A stretch of DNA of 7,631 nt from assembly GCA_017858295.1 (NCBI GenBank), contig JAFMBU010000075.1:1-7631 (forward strand). Direction: 5' to 3'. This document shows, piece by piece, positions 1 through 6,110 of the stretch. The stretch is from Porticoccaceae bacterium. GTDB lineage: Bacteria > Pseudomonadota > Gammaproteobacteria > Pseudomonadales > Porticoccaceae. A program made the position numbers and the translations under genes. The notes beneath the pieces were generated by a model. That model was not told the DNA's origin, made no database searches, and saw only the letters and a list, made by a program, of their open reading frames with translations. The number at the start of each line of letters is the position of its first letter. The first letter of the stretch is position 1.

Positions 1-203
1 ATTTGCCCAGCCCAAAACTTATGGATGTTGCTGTGCCGGCCAATCAGGCCTGTGGGGATCCGCAGTAACGGCTGAATAGCTGTCAGTTGCTAGGTCGATA
101 GCTGATGTGGGATGCAGAATAAAACGCCCAAAAAAGCATTTATATTTCTTATACGCTATTTACGAAACACACATTTTTCTAAACCTATATTCCCCAGGCC
201 CTT

Positions 204-1256
204 ATGTTTTTACTGATTACCTATGTATTGATTGCTCTTGGTTTCTCGTTTTTGTGCTCTATTGCCGAGGCAGTATTGTTAAGTGCCACCAATACCCATA
301 TTGCTCTAATGGAAAAAGAACAAAAACCTGCGGGCCGTTTGTTGCGAAGATTAAAGGATGATGTCAACAAACCGTTGGCGGCCATCCTGACCTTGAATAC
401 CATCGCCCATACTGTTGGCGCCGCCGGAGCCGGTGCCCAGGCAGTCTCAGTGTTTGGCAGCGCCTATGTTGGTATCGCTTCCGCAGTGTTGACGCTATTG
501 ATCCTGATATTCTCTGAGATTATCCCCAAAACCTTAGGGGCTCATTACTGGCGACAATTGGCGCCTGTTACAGCCTACGTGCTTAAATATCTGATTATCT
601 TACTCTACCCCTTTGTTAAATTATCGGACTGGTTAACGGGTGGTTTACATGGGCCGACCCTCAACGGCTTTAGTCGCGAGGAGTTTTCGGTAATGGCCGA
701 CCTGAGTTCAAAAGAAGGGCAAATTGCCGAACAGGAATCACATATATTAAAGAACCTGTTACTACTGCGAGAAACCCGTGTCACCGACGCCATGACACCG
801 CGCACCGTAATTTTTTCGTTATCGAAGATGATTACCGTTGAAGAGTTTTTCCACAAATACGACCATGTGTCTTTTTCCCGTATCCCTGTTTACAGCGATG
901 AACAGGAGAACATTTCCGGCTTTGTTTTCAGAAGCGACTTATTGCTGGCCAAGGCTCGAGGTAACGGCGATAACACTTTAAGCAACTATCGACGCGACAT
1001 TACTGCTGTGCCTGGCTCTATGTCACTTTCACAGGTGTTCAATGAATTGTTGAAGTTGCGTGTGCACATGATGCTGGTCGTGGACGAATACGGCGGTGTT
1101 GAAGGTATTATTACCTTGGAAGATGTTCTCGAAACCTTATTGGGTCTGGAGATCGTTGATGAAAAAGACAATGCGGTCGATATGCAAAAAGAAGCGCGCC
1201 GACAGTGGAAGCGGCGTGCGGGAAAAATGGGGCTTAAAATAGACGGGGAAAAATAA
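204..1256 (+). CDS. CNNM (DUF21) and CBS-pair membrane protein, CorC/HlyC superfamily
   Basis: Predicted inner-membrane protein of the CNNM/CorC superfamily, whose members transport or regulate Mg2+/Co2+. The 350 residues show an N-terminal CNNM domain (about 1-180) with hydrophobic segments near 3-25, 56-80, 88-108 and 122-142. Family motifs include FSFLCSIAEAVLLS near residues 14-27, LNTIAHTVGA near 64-73 and SEIIPKTLG at 104-112. A linker (ESHILKNLLLLRETRVTDAMTPR, 178-200) leads into two CBS motifs, about 195-255 and 262-320; the second carries VVDEYGGVEGIITLEDVLE. The chain stops with a basic tail soon after CBS2, so the C-terminal CorC_HlyC domain of full-length CorC/HlyC proteins is absent. 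Shorter relatives of this kind are common, so this need not be a truncation. The ATG at 204 fits the start of the first membrane helix; the ribosome binding site is weak (AGG near 196). No partner gene is nearby on this strand. Family assignment is secure; the transported ion is inferred. Confidence 0.92.
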   Translation: MFLLITYVLIALGFSFLCSIAEAVLLSATNTHIALMEKEQKPAGRLLRRLKDDVNKPLAAILTLNTIAHTVGAAGAGAQAVSVFGSAYVGIASAVLTLLILIFSEIIPKTLGAHYWRQLAPVTAYVLKYLIILLYPFVKLSDWLTGGLHGPTLNGFSREEFSVMADLSSKEGQIAEQESHILKNLLLLRETRVTDAMTPRTVIFSLSKMITVEEFFHKYDHVSFSRIPVYSDEQENISGFVFRSDLLLAKARGNGDNTLSNYRRDITAVPGSMSLSQVFNELLKLRVHMMLVVDEYGGVEGIITLEDVLETLLGLEIVDEKDNAVDMQKEARRQWKRRAGKMGLKIDGEK

Positions 1257-1360
1257 TAGGCCGCCTCGCTATCTTAGTGGAATTGTCTACCTTTCCGCCT
1301 TGGCTTTATTGAGGTGATTAGAGCTGAACCTGCTCCGCGGCTTCATTTTAGATCTAGATG

Positions 1361-1404
1361 CCAATAAAAACCCATAACCCTTTAGAGTTGAGGTTTTTTA
1401 TTGG
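1361..1404. terminator. Long A/T-rich hairpin, possible bidirectional terminator
   Basis: The left arm CCAATAAAAACC (1361-1372) pairs with GGTTTTTTATTGG (1392-1404) with one bulged T. The inner part (AACCC against GAGTT) adds a few pairs around a TTTA loop. The U-run lies inside the outer stem, as in terminators whose A-tract pairs with the U-tract. It stands 105 bp after the CNNM gene stop and faces the end of the minus-strand cyd operon, so it could stop transcription from both sides. The inner stem is slightly better paired in minus-strand RNA, where one mismatch becomes a G-U wobble. Function is inferred from structure only. Confidence 0.55.
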
Positions 1405-1566
1405 TGGCGGCGAGAACTGCATTTGGATGGTAACCTACTGATTAATAAAGGGTTAATGGTTTTAAATATCTGCTTTTGTTACATCCGAAATGTAGTCTTT
1501 AATTGGGCTTAGCTTCAGTGATTCCGTAGTAACTGACGCTCAAAATTTATGCTCTAACTCGGTAGG

Positions 1567-1806
1567 CTAAATGCTTAGCTCGTTCTGATCAAACTGCAAT
1601 ATCCAAATACCTAATGCAATCATGCTACGGTTATGTTCGCGGTTCTGCCGCAGATAGTTGAGTTTCAGGGAGGCAATATCGTGGCTATGGGGAGCGCCTA
1701 CGGTCTGTGCTGCATGAAGCGAGCATCCACTTATAGCACCGCAAGAGGTACGCAACTCACCTATATTAAAGCCATGGTTATAGAGATCCCCCTCAGGGGA
1801 TTTAAT
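1567..1806 (-). other. Unrecognised open frame, possible gene fragment
   Basis: This minus-strand frame is open for about 79 codons from a stop at 1807-1809 to a TAG at 1567-1569. There is no ATG near its beginning; the first usual start is TTG at 1755, which would give 62 residues. The C-terminal half reads like a real soluble protein (for example LKLNYLRQNREHNRS, then MIALGIWILQFDQNELSI), but I recognise no family. The upstream edge meets the transposase remnant at 1810, so it may be the 3' end of a gene cut by an insertion. It may equally be chance, because the opposite strand is also partly open here (from 1633). Confidence 0.25.
1786..1801. repeat. Short perfect inverted repeat before the transposase remnant
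   Basis: ATCCCC (1786-1791) and GGGGAT (1796-1801) form a 6-bp stem with a 4-nt loop, followed on the plus strand by TTTAATTT. It ends 8 bp before the first ATG of the OrfA remnant. It could be a small terminator-like hairpin protecting the insertion sequence from outside transcription, or part of a degenerate left end of the element. The sequence alone does not decide. Confidence 0.35.
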
Positions 1807-1809
1807 TTA

Positions 1810-1956
1810 ATGATGAACAAACGAAGAACGTATAGCCCTGACTATAAACGGGAAGCGGCAAGCTTAATTCTTGACCAAGATTACAGTTACTCTTAGGCGT
1901 GCGAGTCACTTGATCTAAGTGAAACAGCATTGATTGACAGATTATTAGTCAGCTAG
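1810..1956 (+). pseudogene. IS3-family transposase OrfA remnant
   Basis: From the ATG at 1810 (or the next ATG at 1813) the frame reads MMNKRRTYSPDYKREAASLI, then LDQDYSYS. This matches the N-terminus of IS3-family OrfA (helix-turn-helix Transposase_8), typically of the form MNKRRTYSPEFKREAA followed by LV and D/L-rich residues. An in-frame TAG at 1894-1896 interrupts it. Reading through, the same frame continues ACESLDLSETAL, the expected second part of the helix-turn-helix, then loses similarity at IDRLLVS and ends at TAG 1954-1956. The rest of OrfA (leucine zipper) and all of OrfB (DDE integrase) are missing before the cyd genes, so the element is dead. The frame is open upstream to 1633, but that part does not look like transposase. 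Confidence 0.82.
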
Positions 1957-2011
1957 TCAATAAGCTTTTTTGACATCCTTGTTACTTCACATACTAGCCC
2001 ATCACCAAACG

Positions 2012-3004
2012 TTACTCATAAGATAGTTCTCTGGCCTTGCCGTGAAAAATTTTGTAGACAAATATTGTGTAGCCAATAATTGCCGGCAAGGTTACCGCCA
2101 CGCCATAAAAAATCATTTGGAGAGATTCCGTAGCGGCAGCAGCTTCCCAGATTGTCAGGCGATCTATAACAATATAGGGAAACAGACTATAGGCTAGGCC
2201 CAGAGAGGCCATCAGACAGATAATCACCAAGCCAGCGAACAGCGTCCAGGCGTAGCCTCTGTTCAATATATCCGGCCTGCGCAAGACCCACAGCAAGCCG
2301 CCATAAATCAGTATGCAGCTAAGCGGAATAGGCAGCAGGCCTAGCGCATTGGGCATGGTAAACCACTTTTCTGCGATACTGGAGCTGACTATCGGAGTCG
2401 CTATAGACACTAACAGCAACCCCAGCCCCATGGGCACTATGGCTAGCCTTGCCCATCGCAGCGCCTTGTTAAACAGTTCGTCTTCAGTTTTCATCATCAA
2501 CCATGCAGCACCTAGCAGTACATAGAGTGAGGGCAAGGTGACTGATATCAGCGCAGAGAATAAAATGCTGGTCAGGTTGTCCTGAAGTCCGGTGATATAG
2601 GAACCCAGCATCCAACCTTGGGACACAGAGGCAATAACTGAACCGGCAAAGAAAATTTTATTCCAGCGTTCCTTCCTAGCATCCCCAGCTTTGACCCTAA
2701 AATCGAAGGCCACACCGCGCAAAATCAAACCCAGCAGCATAATAGTGATGGGGATATACATGGAGGTAAGTATTACTCCATGAGCCGCAGGAAAGGCGAT
2801 GAGTAACACACCAACACCCAGCACTATCCAGGTTTCATTGGCATCCCAAAATGGCCCAATAGAGGCAATCATCAGATCTTTTTGCTGATCATCCGCGAAG
2901 GGTAATAACATACCCACGCCGAGGTCATAGCCATCCAGAATCACATAAATTAGTAGCGCCAGACCCATGACCAGCATAAAAGCTATAGGTAAAAACTGTT
3001 CCAT
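2012..3004 (-). CDS. cydB: Cytochrome bd-type quinol oxidase subunit II (CIO type)
   Basis: Subunit II of a bd-type quinol:O2 oxidoreductase in the inner membrane; it pairs with CydA, encoded just upstream, and stabilises the haem-bearing subunit. The 330 residues contain about eight or nine hydrophobic segments and the family motifs ILDGYDLGVGML (22-33), GPFWDANETWIVLG (50-63) and RGVAFDFR (96-103). The acidic residue of the first motif corresponds to the conserved Asp of Escherichia coli CydB. The WDANETW form and length are typical of CioB, the partner of short-Q-loop CydA proteins. The ATG follows the cydA stop by 9 nt and has a strong GGAGG (3009-3013) at only 4 nt spacing. It is the last gene of the cluster: no cydX or DUF2474-like small membrane protein follows, the next frames being at most a few codons. 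It is also called cioB. Family is secure; the CIO label comes from the CydA partner. Confidence 0.95.
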   Translation of the reverse strand: MEQFLPIAFMLVMGLALLIYVILDGYDLGVGMLLPFADDQQKDLMIASIGPFWDANETWIVLGVGVLLIAFPAAHGVILTSMYIPITIMLLGLILRGVAFDFRVKAGDARKERWNKIFFAGSVIASVSQGWMLGSYITGLQDNLTSILFSALISVTLPSLYVLLGAAWLMMKTEDELFNKALRWARLAIVPMGLGLLLVSIATPIVSSSIAEKWFTMPNALGLLPIPLSCILIYGGLLWVLRRPDILNRGYAWTLFAGLVIICLMASLGLAYSLFPYIVIDRLTIWEAAAATESLQMIFYGVAVTLPAIIGYTIFVYKIFHGKARELSYE

Positions 3005-3013
3005 GGTACCTCC

Positions 3014-4363
3014 CTATGAGCGACCCTGATTATTAAGATGGTATTCATGCATCACTACGCCAGAGCGCGGCGGTTTTGACGACAGATGAGCCAGCGCGCC
3101 TATATAAGAGATGAGCAAAAACACATAGAGCGCCAAATAGCCAATCAATGTCCCCAGTAAAATCTCAGGAGGATGTTCTGCAACTACGTCTCTGCTGCGC
3201 AGCAAGCCGTAGACTACCCATGGCTGGCGACCAATCTCGGTAACATACCAACCCGCGAGTACGGCAACCCATCCTGAAAATGCCATCGGCGCCAGCAGTG
3301 TTAAATAGATTTTGCTAAATGTGCTGTTACGCAATAGTTTCCAACAGCCATACCAACTCATAATAAGCATTAGCATTCCCACACCTACCATGACCCTAAA
3401 TGACCAAAAAACCGCAGCCACCGGTGGGTGCTCTCCCTCAAACTGATCAAGTCCGGGCAACTCACCCTCGGCGTCATGCACCAGCACGAGGCTGGCCAAC
3501 TTAGGAATTTTGATTGCATAATCCGTAGTCTTGGTCTCTTCATTAGGCATACCCAGAAGGGTGAATGGCACACCGCTGCCGGTTTCCCAAACAGCTTCTA
3601 CTGCAGCAATTTTGGCCGGCTGGTGCTCAAGGCTATTGAGTCCATGAAGGTCACCGACCAAGATCTGGGTTGGCGTAAGTACTGCGGCAGCAATCAAACT
3701 GGAACGCAGCAATAGCCAAGTACTAGGCCCATCTTTTGATCTGAGTATTCGCCAGGCACTGATGCCAGCTATCATAAAGGCACTGGTCAACAGGCTGGCC
3801 AACAGCATATGCGTCATGCGATAAGGAAAAGAGGGGTTAAATACAATCTGCCACCAGTCTGTGGCGTAGAAAATACCATCTCGAATTTCATAGCCGGCTG
3901 GCGTTTGCATCCAGGAGTTTAGGCTCAGGATCCAAAACGCCGAGAACGTTGTTCCCACGGCCACGAGAACTGTGGATATCAAATGAACTCGCTCAGACAC
4001 CCTGTCTTTACCAAACAGCATAATGCCCAGAAATGAGGCTTCCATAAAGAAAGCGGTCAGCACCTCATAGCCCAGCAGCGGACCGGCAATGTTGCCAACC
4101 TTTTCCATAAATCCTGGCCAATTGGTACCAAACTGAAAACTCATGGTGATCCCGGAAACCACCCCCAGAGCGAAGGTTAAGGCAAAAATTTTCACCCAGG
4201 AAAAATAGGCATATTCCCACGACTTGTCATTGGTGCGTAAATACTGAATTCGGAAATAAACTAAAAACCAACAGAGTCCAATCGTGATGCTTGGGAAAAG
4301 GATATGGAAACTGATGTTAGCGGCAAACTGAATTCGCGATAAAACAAATGGATCAAACTCCAT
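3014..4363 (-). CDS. cydA: Cytochrome bd-type quinol oxidase subunit I, short Q-loop (CIO type)
   Basis: Catalytic subunit of a bd-type oxidase: it oxidises quinol and reduces O2 to water in the inner membrane. Haem ligands align with E. coli CydA: His20 (b595), His185 (b558) and Met325 (b558). The acidic residues of YEVLTAFFMEAS (Glu100, Glu108) and the quinol-site Lys251 and Glu256 (AKIAAVEAVWET) are also kept, as is GRQPW at 378-382. At 449 residues it is far shorter than E. coli CydA (about 520). The missing part is the C-terminal half of the Q-loop between residues about 260 and 318, so this belongs to the short-loop class that includes the cyanide-insensitive oxidase CioA of Pseudomonas. 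The ATG is preceded by CAGGAGC (AGGAG at 4375-4379, 11 nt spacing). It lies 25 nt after the SulP stop and 9 nt before cydB, so co-transcription is likely. It is also called cioA. Cyanide and sulfide resistance is inferred from family. Confidence 0.95.
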   Translation of the reverse strand: MEFDPFVLSRIQFAANISFHILFPSITIGLCWFLVYFRIQYLRTNDKSWEYAYFSWVKIFALTFALGVVSGITMSFQFGTNWPGFMEKVGNIAGPLLGYEVLTAFFMEASFLGIMLFGKDRVSERVHLISTVLVAVGTTFSAFWILSLNSWMQTPAGYEIRDGIFYATDWWQIVFNPSFPYRMTHMLLASLLTSAFMIAGISAWRILRSKDGPSTWLLLRSSLIAAAVLTPTQILVGDLHGLNSLEHQPAKIAAVEAVWETGSGVPFTLLGMPNEETKTTDYAIKIPKLASLVLVHDAEGELPGLDQFEGEHPPVAAVFWSFRVMVGVGMLMLIMSWYGCWKLLRNSTFSKIYLTLLAPMAFSGWVAVLAGWYVTEIGRQPWVVYGLLRSRDVVAEHPPEILLGTLIGYLALYVFLLISYIGALAHLSSKPPRSGVVMHEYHLNNQGRS

Positions 4364-4388
4364 TATCTGTATAGCTCCTGTAAAAATG

Positions 4389-6110
4389 CTACTTGTTAGA
4401 AATGGCCCTTAGATGCTGAAATGCATCAAACTGGGTTAAATAAATACTTCCGCTCAACTGTTTGGCCAAGCCGGAATAACGCAACGCATCCATGACCGGG
4501 CCCTTCACCTCTGACAGATTAAGACTTACACCCTGCTCTGCAAGTCGCTGGTTAACCCGCTCAAGCATCTCATGGGCACTGTAATCAATCTCATTTACCG
4601 CCGAGCAAATCAGCACCACGTGAGCGATCAGATCATTCGCGTAGACCTTCTGATAAATAAGATTTTCCAGTACTGATGCGTTGGCAAAAAACAGACTCTC
4701 GTCGACACGTAAATTTAGAACTGATGGCTCTGTGGTCACTTGGTAACGCTGAATATTGCGAAAATGCTGGGTACCCTCCACCAATCCCACTTCAGCCACA
4801 TGGGGCACCGATGTGCGATACAGGTAGAGTAAAATTGACAGCATAACGCCACAGAGGACACCCACTTCTACGCCAAATAGCAGCGTCCCTACTAATGTGA
4901 TAGCCACGGCACGAAAATCATTCGCCGAGAAGCGCAGGGTTTTTCCCAATATTGAAAAATCGACAACGGTTAACACGGCAACAATGATTGTGGCTGCCAA
5001 TGTAACCTTGGGCAGAAAATATAATGCGGGAGTCAAAAACATCGCTGCCACTGCTATACCCACAGCAGCAAAAATGCTGGCTGCCTGAGTTTTTGCGCCA
5101 GCGTCAAAGTTCACTACAGTTCTGGAAATGCCTCCGGTGACGGGAAAGCCTGCGGAAAATGCAGAGGCAATATTGGCAGACCCCAGAGCTATCAGCTCCT
5201 GATTTGGGTCTATATTTTCTCGGCGTTTTGCCGCCAGAGTTTTGCCCACGGATACAGACTCCACATAGCCAATAATGGCGATACTCAACGCAGGCAACCA
5301 CAGCTGCTGAAATAGCGCAAAGGAAAGCTGGGGCCAGGCCAGCCTGGGCAGACCACTTGGAATACTGCCAACAACGGCAACTCCAGCTCGCTCAAGGTCA
5401 ACCATCCAGGCTAGCAACAATGTGGTAATCACCGCTAACACTGGCGCTAACTTGGCCATAAGTTGGGCGTTGCTGTCTGTCACTCCCATACGCTTACAGA
5501 TAGGCACCACAGCAGTTCTTGCCCAAACCAGAAAAGCCAGTACCGCAACCCCGAGCACTGCGGTGTATGTGTGAATGCTGTCGCTACTGTTAAGCAGGGA
5601 TAGCGCGATGGTCGGCAAGGTATCTCCGGCACCAGAGATACCCAGCAGATGCCTGACCTGACTCAGGGCGATAATAATGCCCGAGGCAGTAATAAAGCCT
5701 GAGACTACTGTGTGAGATAAAAAGTTGGCCACAAAGCCCAACTTGAAAAGACCCATAATCAGAAGGAATAACCCTGACAAAAATGCCAGAGCAATGGCGG
5801 CGCTCAGATAGTCTGCAGTGCCTTGGGTGACAATATTGCTGAGGCTGACCATAGTCATTAATGACACGACAGCGACCGGGCCAACCGACAATGTGCGACT
5901 ACTGCCAAATAAACTATAAGCAATTAGCGGCAGGATACTGGCATAGAGCCCAACCTCGGCTGGCACACCAGCCAACAGTGCATAGGCCAATGACTGGGGA
6001 ATCAACATCATGGTGACAACCAGTCCGGCGACCATATCCGCTTTTAGGTCATCCCCACTGTAACTGCGCATCCACTTCAACGCAGGCAGGTAGTCGCTGG
6101 CTTTATCCAT
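4389..6110 (-). CDS. SulP family anion permease with C-terminal STAS domain
   Basis: Predicted inner-membrane anion transporter of the SulP (SLC26-like) family, which carries sulfate, bicarbonate or other anions by proton/sodium symport or exchange. Of 573 residues, 1-430 form the transport domain. It contains the SulP signature (MLIPQSLAYALLAGVPAEVG, 35-54, then LYASILPLIAYSLFGSSRT and LSVGPVAVVSL) and TGGISRTVVNFDAGAKTQAA (325-344). Residues about 462-570 form the cytoplasmic STAS domain, with VNEIDYSAHEML (505-516). Length and order are normal for the family. The ATG directly abuts the TAA of the SQR gene (no gap); its Shine-Dalgarno AGAGGA (6121-6126, 10 nt spacing) lies inside the SQR coding end, which suggests translational coupling. 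cydA follows after 25 nt. The context with sulfide oxidation favours a sulfur oxyanion (sulfate, possibly sulfite or thiosulfate) as substrate, but bicarbonate transport cannot be excluded. Direction of transport is not visible. Confidence 0.93.
   Translation of the reverse strand: MDKASDYLPALKWMRSYSGDDLKADMVAGLVVTMMLIPQSLAYALLAGVPAEVGLYASILPLIAYSLFGSSRTLSVGPVAVVSLMTMVSLSNIVTQGTADYLSAAIALAFLSGLFLLIMGLFKLGFVANFLSHTVVSGFITASGIIIALSQVRHLLGISGAGDTLPTIALSLLNSSDSIHTYTAVLGVAVLAFLVWARTAVVPICKRMGVTDSNAQLMAKLAPVLAVITTLLLAWMVDLERAGVAVVGSIPSGLPRLAWPQLSFALFQQLWLPALSIAIIGYVESVSVGKTLAAKRRENIDPNQELIALGSANIASAFSAGFPVTGGISRTVVNFDAGAKTQAASIFAAVGIAVAAMFLTPALYFLPKVTLAATIIVAVLTVVDFSILGKTLRFSANDFRAVAITLVGTLLFGVEVGVLCGVMLSILLYLYRTSVPHVAEVGLVEGTQHFRNIQRYQVTTEPSVLNLRVDESLFFANASVLENLIYQKVYANDLIAHVVLICSAVNEIDYSAHEMLERVNQRLAEQGVSLNLSEVKGPVMDALRYSGLAKQLSGSIYLTQFDAFQHLRAISNK

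Larger units (their letters stand above)
1257..1809. other. Gene-poor intergenic stretch, likely decayed
   Basis: About 550 bp without a recognisable intact gene. It holds a long hairpin at 1361-1404, an unrecognised minus-strand open frame ending at 1567, and a short perfect hairpin at 1786-1801 just before a transposase remnant. No tRNA, CRISPR repeat or tandem repeat was found by eye. The content suggests a site of past insertion and decay between two oppositely oriented transcription units that converge here. Confidence 0.6.

Noticed and set aside
3..68. Possible C-terminal end of an upstream plus-strand gene (frame ends KLMDVAVPANQACGDPQ then TAA).
   Set aside because: All three forward frames are open over this short stretch, codon use does not separate them, and I recognise no family.
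149..154. TTATAC/TATACG as a -10 box for the CNNM gene.
   Set aside because: There is no acceptable -35 hexamer about 17 bp upstream; the leader is merely A/T-rich, so no promoter is called.
107..361. Plus-strand open frame of 84 codons overlapping the start of the CNNM gene.
   Set aside because: It is a different frame over a gene with strong family motifs, with no recognisable protein of its own.
1400..1440. TGGTGGCGGCGAGAAC resembles the reverse complement of a tRNA 3' end finishing in CCACCA.
   Set aside because: There is no TTCRA-type T loop, no anticodon arm and no matching 5' acceptor strand within 90 nt, so a tRNA or clear tRNA fragment is not supported.
1934..1974. TTGAC half-sites (1934-1938, 1956-1960 inverted, 1970-1974) and a TAGTCA direct repeat, possible operator or -35 elements.
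   Set aside because: No good -10 box stands at the right distance, the region lies at the 3' end of the cyd operon, and short A/T-rich repeats are expected by chance.
3428..3715. Plus-strand open frame of 95 codons inside cydA.
   Set aside because: It is antisense to the conserved quinol-binding region of CydA, without a family signature.
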